From CAZPAN01 sp964428485 (lineage in GTDB: Bacteria > Actinomycetota > Coriobacteriia > Coriobacteriales > CADBOM01), in NCBI GenBank assembly GCA_964428485.1, contig CAYRYP010000010.1, positions 1 through 27,286 on the forward strand: 27,286 nt of DNA, given 5' to 3'. How positions within the stretch are numbered: position 1 is the stretch's first letter; every line of letters begins with the position of its first letter. The notes below the pieces were generated by a model, which was not told where the DNA came from, did no database searches, and was given only the letters and a program-made list of their open reading frames with translations. The translations under genes and the position numbers were made by a program. Shown in pieces: positions 7,291 to 14,191 of this stretch.

Positions 7291-8643
7291 ATGACTCTGG
7301 TGAAGGGATCACCCCCCTCTCTTTTCTCTAAACTCAAGCGCCGCCTGACCCTCCTGTCGGCGGGCGCTATCATGGTCACACTGGCACTCGGCCTCGTAGC
7401 GTTCAACATCGAGGGCTACCAGAGCCATCGCATCGAGATCGTGCGCGCCATGAACTACGCCCTCAACGCGGATTCCAAAGAATCTATCGTGGCAAACATC
7501 GGGGGCTTCGAGGATGACGATGGCACCGATGAGCCGATCTACGATGGATCGATCCTCGTCTACTGCGTTGAGGTGTGGGATACCGGGGAGATAATCGTCC
7601 GGAGCGGCAACGTCTACATGGACAGCGACGTGCTCATGGACGTACTTGCCATCATCACACTCTCCGGACAGGACAGCGGTGAGATCGCCAGTTACAACCT
7701 CTTCTACAGCAGCAGACAGATAGAAGGCGGGGTCCGCTATGCCTTTACGGATTCCAGCTATCTTCAGAGCTACGTCTACGATAGGGCAATATTCTCCTTG
7801 GTGCTATTCGGTCTGATCGGTATCGTCGTCGTGATCATCTGCTACAAGATCGCGGGAATCGCGGTTCGCCCCGTCGAGCAGGCCTGGAGGTCGCAGCAGC
7901 GCTTTATCGCGGATGCCTCGCACGAGCTTAAGACCCCGCTTACGGTGATCCTGGCGGACAGCGACATAGTCAAGTCCAAACCGCAGGCCACCGTGGAAGA
8001 GCAGATGCGATGGATAGACGGAATCAAGGACGAGGGCACCAAGATGCAGTCTCTCGTGCAGGATCTTCTTCTGTTGACGCAGACGGAGCTGGGTGCAGAT
8101 CCCTCCTCGGCGGGCTACGCGCAGGAGTCGGTGGATCTCTCCGGGGCGGTGGAAATGGGGATTCTTCAGTTCGAGGCGCTGGCGTTTGAGAATGGTGTGC
8201 TGGTGGATGACGACATAGAGCAGGACCTCTTCGTCATCGGGGATGTTTCCAGGGTCGATCGTGTCATCCGTATTCTCATCGACAACGCGATTAAGTACTG
8301 CAAGCCACAACCATCCGAGACTGCTCTTGTGGAGCCTTCGGGAGGGGAGGGCTTTGTGGAGGGCGGCTCCGGAAATGTGAAGGTGGTGCTCCGCCGCGAC
8401 CGGAACAAGGCGGTCCTAACCGTGAACAATGGGGGTCCCATCATCTCCGCGGAGGATCTCCCGCATGTCTTCGATCGGTTCTACCGTGCAGACAAGTCGA
8501 GGACCGGCAGTGGGAAATCGAAGAGCTTCGGGCTGGGTCTTGCGATCGCGAGGAACATAGTGGTCGGTATGGGTGGCACCATCACAGCCGAGAGCAACCA
8601 GCAGAATGGGACGACGTTTACGGTAAAGCTGCCATTGGAGTAG
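7291..8643 (+). CDS. Membrane sensor histidine kinase
   Basis: Partner kinase of the preceding regulator, about 450 residues. Two transmembrane helices (about residues 22-42 and 167-190) flank an extracytoplasmic sensor segment of about 125 residues rich in acidic residues. The cytoplasmic part has the HisKA box FIADASHELKTPLTVILAD with phospho-acceptor His211, then an HATPase domain with N box DNAIKYC, a G1-like NNGGPI in place of the DxGxG form, the F box HVFDRFYRADKSRTG, and G2 GLGLAIARNIV. GGGAGGGGG at 7282-7290 serves either ATG 7291 or GTG 7300; the spacing favours the GTG, and the protein differs by only three residues. The sensor ligand cannot be told from the sequence. Confidence 0.9.
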   Translation: MTLVKGSPPSLFSKLKRRLTLLSAGAIMVTLALGLVAFNIEGYQSHRIEIVRAMNYALNADSKESIVANIGGFEDDDGTDEPIYDGSILVYCVEVWDTGEIIVRSGNVYMDSDVLMDVLAIITLSGQDSGEIASYNLFYSSRQIEGGVRYAFTDSSYLQSYVYDRAIFSLVLFGLIGIVVVIICYKIAGIAVRPVEQAWRSQQRFIADASHELKTPLTVILADSDIVKSKPQATVEEQMRWIDGIKDEGTKMQSLVQDLLLLTQTELGADPSSAGYAQESVDLSGAVEMGILQFEALAFENGVLVDDDIEQDLFVIGDVSRVDRVIRILIDNAIKYCKPQPSETALVEPSGGEGFVEGGSGNVKVVLRRDRNKAVLTVNNGGPIISAEDLPHVFDRFYRADKSRTGSGKSKSFGLGLAIARNIVVGMGGTITAESNQQNGTTFTVKLPLE

Positions 8644-8645
8644 AC

Positions 8646-8662
8646 ACTGGCCCTGCGCCAGT
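8646..8662. terminator. Small stem-loop between convergent kinase and mntP genes
   Basis: ACTGGC-CCTGC-GCCAGT forms a 6-bp stem in the 40-base gap between two convergent genes. No T-run is seen on either side, so it is only a weak candidate for a bidirectional terminator. Confidence 0.3.
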
Positions 8663-8683
8663 TCGAAGGCGTTGTGGGGGATT

Positions 8684-9247
8684 CTAGAAGAACATCGCTC
8701 TGATGCCAATAGCGATGAGCACCGCCCCACCTATCACTTCGGCTCTCGCGCCGAGCAGCAGGCCGAACCTGCGGCCGATGATCCACGCGATCGTGCATGT
8801 AGCGAGCGTGGTGAGCGCGATCAGGATCGCCACCACTCCTATCGGCATTGAACTTCCGGCGAATGTGACCCCAACAGCGAGGGCGTCGATACTAGTGGCG
8901 AACGCCTGGAACACGATCGAGTGGATGGTCTGTGTGTGGGAGGCGTTCTCCTCCTCAGATCCCGGCGACCTCATCTCCCTGATGCCGTCGTAGACCATCT
9001 TTCCGCCTATGAAGCCGAGTATCACCAGGGTGACGATTCCCTGGTAGGCCATGATGATCCCCGTGGCGTAGGATCCTATGAAGTAGCCGATCGTGGGCAT
9101 GATGCCCTGGAACACGCCAAAAGCTATTGGGGCGAGGTACGATCTGTTTCTTGGTGACTTTGGGTAGGCGAACGCATTGGCTATAGTGACGGCAAATGCG
9201 TCCATGCTAAGAGCGAGTCCCAGCAGCGTTATCTCGGCAAGCCACAT
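8684..9247 (-). CDS. mntP: Manganese efflux pump MntP
   Basis: Putative Mn(II) exporter of the cytoplasmic membrane. The 187-residue length and six hydrophobic helices in two homologous halves match the family. The metal-binding repeats are visible as LALSMDAFAVTIANA (Asp16) in the first half and ATSIDALAVGVTFAG in the second. ATG at 9247 has a CGGAGAG site nearby. The gene lies downstream of thrS on the same strand, separated by 141 bases with several inverted repeats. No yybP-ykoY manganese riboswitch could be recognised there. Confidence 0.92.
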   Translation of the reverse strand: MWLAEITLLGLALSMDAFAVTIANAFAYPKSPRNRSYLAPIAFGVFQGIMPTIGYFIGSYATGIIMAYQGIVTLVILGFIGGKMVYDGIREMRSPGSEEENASHTQTIHSIVFQAFATSIDALAVGVTFAGSSMPIGVVAILIALTTLATCTIAWIIGRRFGLLLGARAEVIGGAVLIAIGIRAMFF

Positions 9248-9283
9248 CCCATTTCTCTCCGTTTACTTTCCGTCTCCTCTTAT

Positions 9284-9315
9284 CGTCGAGTCGGCTCCCC
9301 CAAGTCTTCTCGACG
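9284..9315 (-). other. Inverted repeat in the mntP leader
   Basis: CGTCGAG (9284-9290) and CTCGACG (9309-9315) form a 7-bp stem with an 18-base loop. It partly competes with GTCTTC/GAAGAC (9304-9309, 9317-9322) and with the thrS stem-loop beyond. Mutually exclusive pairing may matter for mntP expression, but no ligand or protein site is recognised. Confidence 0.3.
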
Positions 9316-9318
9316 TGA

Positions 9319-9350
9319 AGACGGGGCCGGATTCCCATCAAGCCCCGTCT
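9319..9350 (-). terminator. Stem-loop after thrS
   Basis: AGACGGGGC (9319-9327) pairs perfectly with GCCCCGTCT (9342-9350), a 9-bp GC-rich stem with a 14-base loop located 38 bases after the thrS stop. A T-run is missing on the - strand, so termination may be partial and mntP could receive read-through. Confidence 0.5.
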
Positions 9351-9388
9351 CGATATCTCATGCTGTCAACTAGACGAATCCTACGGGC

Positions 9389-11311
9389 CTAGAGAGCGGC
9401 CTCTCTGATGATCTCGAGGAACTCGTCCACGGGCCTGCTGCCCTGGTTGCCCTCCGATCTCTCGCGCACGGAGACGGTGCCCGCCTCCTGCTCCCTGTCG
9501 CCCACGACGAGCATGTAGGGCACCTTCTCCCTTTGGGCCTTGGCGATCTTGACCTTCATCGGCTCGTTTTGGGCGTAGACCTCCACGCGACCGCCGGCCC
9601 TGCGGATCTGTGTGCTGACCTCATTGGCATAGTCGAGATGCCTGTCGGCAATCGGAATCACGACGGCCTGAATAGGAGAGAGCCACAGCGGTAGGGCGCC
9701 GGCGTAGTGCTCGATCAGGATCCCGAGGAATCGCTCGATGGAGCCGAAGATTGCGCGGTGGAGCATCCATGGGCGCTCCTCGGTGTTCTCCTCGGTGCGG
9801 TAGGTGAGGTCGAAGCGCTCGGGAAGGTTGAAGTCCACCTGCACGGTGGAGCACTGCCAGGTGCGCCCGATGGCGTCCTTGACCTTGATGTCGATCTTGG
9901 GTCCGTAGAACGCACCGTCCCCCTCGTTGATGTCGTAGTCGAGTCCGTGTCTGGCGCATGCCTGGCGCAGCGCCTCGGTCGCGTGCTCCCACATATCGTC
10001 GGTGCCTATGGACTTCTCCGGCCTGGTCGAGATCTCGGCGGTGTACTCGAAGCCGAAGGTCGACATGATGTGGTCCACGAGATCTAGAATCGCTACCACC
10101 TCGTCGACGACCTGGTCGCGGGTGCAGAAGACATGTGCGTCGTCCTGGGTGAATCCACGGGCGCGCAGAAGGCCGTGCACGACGCCGCTCATCTCGTGGC
10201 GGTAGACGGTGCCGAACTCAAAGTAACGCATCGGCAGATCGCGGTAGGAGTGCAGGTCAGCCTTGTAGAGCATCACGTGGCCCGGGCAGTTCATGGGTTT
10301 GACGCCGTACTCGGTCAGGCGAGGGTTGTCGTCGTCACCCTCGTTGATATTGAAGAAGTACATGTTCTCGCGGTAGTAGTCGTAGTGCCCGGAGGTCTTC
10401 CATACGTCGGCGTTGTAGATGTGTGGGGTGATGACCTCCTCGTACCCGCGCTCGTAGAGGTCACGGCGCAGCCATTCCTGCATGATGCGGATGATCCGCG
10501 CTCCTTTGGGCAGGTACAGCGGCAGACCCACTCCGGCCATCTGGTCCATCGTGAATATCCCGAGCTCGCGGCCCAGCCTGCGGTGGTCACGCTTCTCGGC
10601 CTCCTCGAGGTTGTGCAGGTATTCGTCGAGATCCTTCTGCTTGAAGAAGGCAGTGCCGTACACACGTGTGAGCATCTCGCGTTCGGAGTCGCCCTTCCAG
10701 TAGGCGCCGGCCACCTTCATGAGTTTGAAGGCGCCGATCTTGCCGGCAGAGGAGACGTGCGGCCCGGAGCAGAGGTCCACGAACGAGCCGTGACGGCGGA
10801 TGATGATCTCCTCGTCGGCGGGTAGCTCGTCGATATGCTCGGACTTGAAGCGCTGGTCGGCGAATATCCGCTTGGCTTCATCGCGTGTGACGACCTCGCG
10901 CACGAAGGGCTCGTCGCGGGCGATGATCTCACGCATCCTCTCCTCGATGGCAGGGAAGTCGTCGGTGGACAGGGGCCTGGGGAGCCCGAAGTCGTAGAAG
11001 AACCCGTTCTCGGTTTGGGGCCCGAAGGCTATCTGCGCTCCCGGGAATAGCTCCTGGACCGCCTCTGCCATGACATGCGCGCACGAATGTCTCATGATGT
11101 CGAGCGCCACCGGGGTCTTGGAGGTGATTATCTCCACGGTTGCGCCATCCTCCACCACAGTGGTCAGATCGGCAAACTTGCCGTCGATCATTCCTGCCAG
11201 CGCTGCCTTTGCAAGTCCCGCTCCGATCGAGGCAGCAACGTCGACCACGGTCGAGCCGGCATCCAGCTCCTTGGACGAACCATCGGGAAGTTTGATCGAA
11301 ATCTTGTCCAT
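9389..11311 (-). CDS. thrS: Threonyl-tRNA synthetase
   Basis: Class II synthetase charging tRNA-Thr, 640 residues, the standard length. Order: N-terminal TGS domain (KISIKLPDGSSKELDAGSTV); editing domain with the HSCAHVMAEAVQ motif; SAD region; catalytic core with zinc ligands in MNCPGHVMLYK and HYAGALPLWLSP; motif 2 (YRHEMSGVVHGLLRARGFTQDDAHVF); and the C-terminal anticodon domain. The reading frame extends upstream to 11428, but that stretch is unlike ThrRS and lacks conservation, so ATG 11311 directly before the TGS domain is chosen. GAGAGAG and GGAGAG sites lie just upstream. No T-box motif was seen in the 97-base leader between the upstream terminator and the start. Confidence 0.96.
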   Translation of the reverse strand: MDKISIKLPDGSSKELDAGSTVVDVAASIGAGLAKAALAGMIDGKFADLTTVVEDGATVEIITSKTPVALDIMRHSCAHVMAEAVQELFPGAQIAFGPQTENGFFYDFGLPRPLSTDDFPAIEERMREIIARDEPFVREVVTRDEAKRIFADQRFKSEHIDELPADEEIIIRRHGSFVDLCSGPHVSSAGKIGAFKLMKVAGAYWKGDSEREMLTRVYGTAFFKQKDLDEYLHNLEEAEKRDHRRLGRELGIFTMDQMAGVGLPLYLPKGARIIRIMQEWLRRDLYERGYEEVITPHIYNADVWKTSGHYDYYRENMYFFNINEGDDDNPRLTEYGVKPMNCPGHVMLYKADLHSYRDLPMRYFEFGTVYRHEMSGVVHGLLRARGFTQDDAHVFCTRDQVVDEVVAILDLVDHIMSTFGFEYTAEISTRPEKSIGTDDMWEHATEALRQACARHGLDYDINEGDGAFYGPKIDIKVKDAIGRTWQCSTVQVDFNLPERFDLTYRTEENTEERPWMLHRAIFGSIERFLGILIEHYAGALPLWLSPIQAVVIPIADRHLDYANEVSTQIRRAGGRVEVYAQNEPMKVKIAKAQREKVPYMLVVGDREQEAGTVSVRERSEGNQGSRPVDEFLEIIREAAL

Positions 11312-11408
11312 AGCTCTCTCAACTCTCCAATCGAATGTGATCGATCCCAGTATTTCAAGGAATCTTCGGTTGCATCCGGAGACACATGTGCGTGCTTCAC
11401 ACCGCATC

Positions 11409-11456
11409 AAAAAGGCCGTCCTCTTCAACGCGAGAGTGCGCGTTGGATGGACGGCC
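11409..11456 (-). terminator. Intrinsic terminator of the zinc-ribbon gene
   Basis: Read on the - strand, GGCCGTCC ... GGACGGCC (8 bp) encloses CAACGCG-CACTCT-CGCGTTG (7 bp) and is followed directly by TTTTT (A-run at 11409-11413 on the + strand). This is a strong intrinsic terminator, so thrS must have its own promoter in the following 97 bases. Confidence 0.85.
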
Positions 11457-11487
11457 CAGCTTGGTTATATGACGCGCGCCGCCCCGG

Positions 11488-12045
11488 CTAGAACATCACC
11501 TCTGTTCGCTGGTTATCCTGATTATGGCGCGAATCGGCATGCGTAGCACCGTCGTATCCCGCATCGGCGTGCAAATGTCCGTGCTCGCCTGCGGCGGCGT
11601 GGGAGTGAGCGCGCTGGGAGCGTCTTGCCTTACCCATGACCTTGGTGCAGCACCACGGGCAGACCGACCAATGGGGGTCGAGCGGCTTTCCGCAGGTCTG
11701 GCAGACGTTCTTGAGCTGTGAGCCGCAGTGGGGGCAGACGATGTAGTCGTCGCGCACGGGGTAGCTGCATCTGCCGCACTCGCCGTAGCGCATGAGTTCT
11801 CTCTGGCGCAGCAGGTATTCGAGCTCTTGCTCCTCCTTGTCTGCCAGGAGCATGCTCGGGCGCAGGGCCGAGTACACGAGCGCTCCGAAGAACGGGATGA
11901 GCGAGATGACCCCCCACTTTACCGGTGAGACGCCTCTGCGAGGGGCGTCCCGGACAACCCAGATGATCGTTACTACATAGAGTGCGATGATGATGATCAC
12001 GGCGATTATGCCGAAGATTCGTAACTGTGCAAGAAGTGCGGACAT
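11488..12045 (-). CDS. Membrane-anchored double zinc-ribbon protein with His-rich tail
   Basis: This 185-residue protein is of unknown function. It has two N-terminal hydrophobic helices (about residues 8-30 and 43-60) separated by a short basic turn, then an acidic amphipathic stretch. Two zinc ribbons follow, CGRCSYPVRDDYIVCPHCG and CQTCGKPLDPHWSVCPWC (DZR type). The last 40 residues are rich in His (AHSH, EHGHLH, THAD, SRHNQ) and look metal-binding or disordered. Zinc ribbons suggest a structural or RNA/protein-binding role near the membrane. ATG 12045 has GAGGAG 4 bases upstream. It is transcribed alone, ending in the terminator before thrS. Confidence 0.8.
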   Translation of the reverse strand: MSALLAQLRIFGIIAVIIIIALYVVTIIWVVRDAPRRGVSPVKWGVISLIPFFGALVYSALRPSMLLADKEEQELEYLLRQRELMRYGECGRCSYPVRDDYIVCPHCGSQLKNVCQTCGKPLDPHWSVCPWCCTKVMGKARRSQRAHSHAAAGEHGHLHADAGYDGATHADSRHNQDNQRTEVMF

Positions 12046-12160
12046 TTGCTCCTCGATCCTTTCAGGATCCCGCGCGGGTCCTATGAGACTTGCGCGCAGA
12101 TCGAATCCCGAGTCCTTACCCCGGAGCCATCGTGGCTGCAGAGTTTGAATGGCTTGTGCA

Positions 12161-12169
12161 AGTTTAGCA
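12161..12169 (-). promoter_or_regulatory. Candidate extended -10 for the zinc-ribbon gene
   Basis: On the - strand, TGCTAAACT (+ strand AGTTTAGCA) matches a TGn-extended -10. It would leave a leader of about 110 bases containing the near-palindrome around 12064-12082. No convincing -35 is seen. Confidence 0.3.
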
Positions 12170-12192
12170 GACCTGTTGCATAGTCGTATGCC

Positions 12193-12241
12193 CAGCCACC
12201 ATGCGCGTGGCTGCCTGGCGCATATTGCAGCGTGGGCGCCA
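12193..12241. other. Two hairpins in the divergent intergenic region
   Basis: CAGCCAC-CATGCGC-GTGGCTG (12193-12213) and TGGCGC ... GCGCCA (12216-12221, 12236-12241) lie between the zinc-ribbon and endonuclease IV genes, upstream of both proposed transcripts or just at their border. They could be protein-binding sites or insulating structures. The role is unknown. Confidence 0.3.
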
Positions 12242-12270
12242 ACGGGGTGGCGAGGGATGAATTGGCACTG

Positions 12271-12279
12271 TGCTAAGAT
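12271..12279 (+). promoter_or_regulatory. Candidate extended -10 promoter of the endonuclease IV gene
   Basis: TGCTAAGAT is a TGn-extended -10 element that would start transcription near 12286. The ribosome binding site GAGGTGAG at 12293-12300 and ATG 12306 follow directly. No good -35 is present at the right spacing, as is common for extended -10 promoters. Confidence 0.45.
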
Positions 12280-12305
12280 CTCCCATCGATTCGAGGTGAG
12301 GCCGT

Positions 12306-13235
12306 ATGAGGATTGGCGCGCACGTCCCTGTGATGGGGGACTACCGGAAGATGGCGGACTACGCAGTGTCGGTTGGATGCGAATGCGTCCAGATCTTCGC
12401 CAAAAACGCGCGGCAGTACCGCTTCTCGATGCCGAGCTCTAAGAAGGTGGGTGAGATGCGCGAGGCAATCGGCGCGCATCCAGAGCTTGTCGTATACAGC
12501 CATGCAGCGTATTTGATCAACCTTTCCGGCGCCGATCCCGAGATACGCGACAGGTCGGTGAAGTCGCTGGCGGGTGAGCTTGCCATTGCGGCGGTGCTGG
12601 GGATCGCGGGGGTGAACACCCACGTAGGCAACGACAAGCTGCAGGATGCCGATGCTGCCGCCAGGCGAGCCGCCACATCTATCGTGGACGCACGCGCAAT
12701 AGCGCTCGAGCTCGTCTCGGATTGGAGCACGGAGCTTGCGATTGAAACTCCGTCGGTGCCGCCTCTTATACTCGAGAACTCCTCCGGCGCGGGAACGCAG
12801 TTCGGCGTGTGCCCGACGGAGATGTCGATGATCGCCTCCGAGGTCGACGCGATCGGGCTTCCCGACGGGGAGGGCGACGAGCTGCTGTGGACCTGCGTGG
12901 ACTCGGCTCATGCCTGGGGTGCGGGCTACGATGTCTCCTGCCAGCAGGGATGGGATCGCTATCTGCGCGAGCTCGACGAGGGCATGGGGACTTCGAGACT
13001 CAAGCTCTTCCACGCCAACGACTCGCTTGGAGAGCTGGGTAGCAAGAAGGACCGTCACGAGTGGGTGGGCAAGGGGAGGATAGGCCCTGCTGGGTTCGCC
13101 TACGCGATGCGCTGCCCTGGACTCTCGCAAGCAGATGCAATCCTCGAGGTACCGGGAGAAGTCCCGGAAAAGGACGAGGTCAACGTAGCTCTGCTCAAGC
13201 TCATGAGATCCAAAGAGTGGGCTGGCGCGGTGTAA
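12306..13235 (+). CDS. nfo: Endonuclease IV-family AP endonuclease
   Basis: Zinc-dependent enzyme of base-excision repair that cuts DNA 5' to abasic sites. The 309-residue TIM barrel keeps all the metal-ligand positions known for endonuclease IV: His in YSHAAYL, His in NTHVGND, Glu in LILENSSGAG, Asp and His in CVDSAHAWGAGYD, His in LKLFHANDS, Asp and His in DRHEWVGKG, and Glu in ILEVPGE. Start ATG 12306 has GAGGTGAG five bases upstream, and MRIGAHV is the typical N terminus. It is somewhat longer than the roughly 280-residue E. coli enzyme. It is convergent with padR, and only 18 bases separate the two stops. Confidence 0.92.
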   Translation: MRIGAHVPVMGDYRKMADYAVSVGCECVQIFAKNARQYRFSMPSSKKVGEMREAIGAHPELVVYSHAAYLINLSGADPEIRDRSVKSLAGELAIAAVLGIAGVNTHVGNDKLQDADAAARRAATSIVDARAIALELVSDWSTELAIETPSVPPLILENSSGAGTQFGVCPTEMSMIASEVDAIGLPDGEGDELLWTCVDSAHAWGAGYDVSCQQGWDRYLRELDEGMGTSRLKLFHANDSLGELGSKKDRHEWVGKGRIGPAGFAYAMRCPGLSQADAILEVPGEVPEKDEVNVALLKLMRSKEWAGAV

Positions 13236-13253
13236 GGCAGCCCTGCATTTGCA

Positions 13254-13685
13254 CTAGTGCTGGCAGACCGGATTCTCCGGCAACTCGATGCCCAGCGCGT
13301 CGGAGGCCATCTTCCTGAGATCCTGGATGGTCAGGCAGTAGCATGCCAGCGCGTCTATCCACCTGCGCAGGCAATCCCGGCCCTTGTCGGTTAGCGTGAA
13401 CAAGCGCTTCGCGGCACCTGTGTCAGGGGTGTCCCACGAGGCGGAGACAAGCCCCTGCTCCTCCATGCGTTTGAGGGTCCTGTAGATGCCCGCAGCGTCC
13501 GGCTTGTGTCCGCCGAACATCGGCGATGCTGCGGCAAGTTTGACTATTCTGTATCCATGAAGCGGCATATCGGCCTCAGCAAGAATAGCCAGTATCGTGG
13601 GCTGGGACATCCTCGACAGGCTTTTGCCCAGTTCGGCGCATTCCCGAAGGTCATTGTCGCTTTTTGGATGACATCCACTCCACAT
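13254..13685 (-). CDS. PadR-family transcriptional regulator
   Basis: The 143-residue winged-helix regulator shows the PadR core: SQPTILAILAEADMPLHGYRIVKLA, then GIYRTLKRMEEQGLVSASWD, then RLFTLTDKGRDCLRRWIDAL. The C-terminal part is short and contains several cysteines (ACYCLTIQDL ... NPVCQH), which could sense redox state or metal; that is an inference. ATG 13685 has GGAGAG six bases upstream; a later Met before SQPTIL would give a more usual PadR N terminus. A perfect inverted repeat around a -10 box 170 bases upstream is a candidate operator. Confidence 0.88.
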   Translation of the reverse strand: MWSGCHPKSDNDLRECAELGKSLSRMSQPTILAILAEADMPLHGYRIVKLAAASPMFGGHKPDAAGIYRTLKRMEEQGLVSASWDTPDTGAAKRLFTLTDKGRDCLRRWIDALACYCLTIQDLRKMASDALGIELPENPVCQH

Positions 13686-13773
13686 ACGATTCTCTCCATT
13701 TCCTTTAAACCCTCAGATAACACCTTCGGCTCAGGTGTCTCTCAACCGCCTCCACGAGACCCTGTCCATGCGC

Positions 13774-13803
13774 CGCTACACGCTGTGGCGCTACACGCTG
13801 TGG
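13774..13803. repeat. Tandem duplication of a 15-bp unit
   Basis: CGCTACACGCTGTGG occurs twice in direct succession without mismatch. It lies in the padR leader on the - strand, between the putative promoter and the coding region. It may be a slippage product or a two-copy binding site. Confidence 0.9.
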
Positions 13804-13852
13804 ATCCGTTTGCCGAGTTTGGAAACAAAGAAGGCAAAAGCGGTTTACGGAC

Positions 13853-13884
13853 TTTGACATGTGGTTATAATAGACCATGTCAAA
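13853..13884 (+). promoter_or_regulatory. Promoter with 9-bp inverted repeat around the -10 (candidate PadR operator)
   Basis: TTTGACATG (13853-13861) and CATGTCAAA (13876-13884) form a perfect inverted repeat. The consensus -10 TATAAT at 13866-13871 lies between the arms. TTTACG at 13844-13849 is a possible -35 at 16 bases. PadR proteins bind inverted repeats containing ATG/CAT half-sites near their own genes, so repression by the adjacent padR product is a reasonable inference. The + strand output would be the structured region that follows. Whether padR itself uses a promoter here on the - strand is unclear. Confidence 0.55.
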
Positions 13885-13891
13885 TATGTGA

Positions 13892-14022
13892 CGATGCAAT
13901 TTAACGCAAGAGCCGGCGTCAACCTGCATCGCCTAACCTCCTCAGCGGACCGGTAACGCTCCTCCTTCCTCCTGGCCGGGTAGGGAGCATGTGTACCGGT
14001 CCACTCACTTTATCTCTTTTTT
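13892..14022 (+). ncRNA. Candidate structured RNA or long leader with CCTCC motifs
   Basis: Downstream of the TATAAT element, CGATGCA (13892-13898) pairs with TGCATCG (13925-13931). GGACCGGTA (13947-13955) pairs perfectly with TACCGGTCC (13994-14002), with an inner GCTCC/GGAGC stem. Three CCTCC motifs (13937, 13961, 13968) fall in predicted loops or linkers and resemble anti-Shine-Dalgarno seeds of small RNAs. A T6 run at 14017-14022 might end the transcript, but it is 14 bases from the stem, which is poor for an intrinsic terminator. It may equally be the 5' leader of the PucR-type gene. No known RNA family was recognised. Confidence 0.35.
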
Positions 14023-14191
14023 GATTCCAAGACGGTGTTCATTCGGCATAATGCGCGCTGATCTCGGTTCTATGTACCTCCGTAACATTGAGTCTGGGAG
14101 GGCTGGATATAAACTTATGAGCTATAGCCCAAACTTATTGATCAAATATCTGATTCGTATTCCGCGCGCTTAGTTGTTAAGGAGTCCCGAG

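Larger units (their letters stand above)
13686..14191. other. 506-base region without a convincing protein gene
   Basis: Between divergent padR and the PucR-type gene the sequence contains, in order: a tandem 15-bp repeat (13774-13803); a promoter/operator-like element (13853-13884); strong inverted repeats with CCTCC motifs (13892-14002); a T-rich stretch (14005-14022); and an AT-rich segment leading to the PucR-type gene. That last segment includes TTGAGT and TATAAA/TAAACT at plausible promoter spacing around 14090-14115, and the palindromes GCTATAGC and TTGATCAA. Short open frames here show no conserved content. Confidence 0.6.

Noticed and set aside
9248..9388. yybP-ykoY manganese riboswitch before mntP
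   Set aside because: A GGGGGAG stretch is present, but the remaining conserved loops of the family are not seen and the free leader is short.
11312..11428. 39-residue N-terminal extension of ThrRS
   Set aside because: The TGS domain begins at ATG 11311, and the upstream residues are not ThrRS-like and run into the leader after a terminator.
12090..12120. GATCGAATCCC resembling a tRNA T-arm
   Set aside because: No acceptor, D-arm or anticodon stem can be drawn around it.
13991..14173. 60-codon open frame before the PucR-type gene
   Set aside because: It starts inside a strong stem, has no good ribosome site and no recognisable content.
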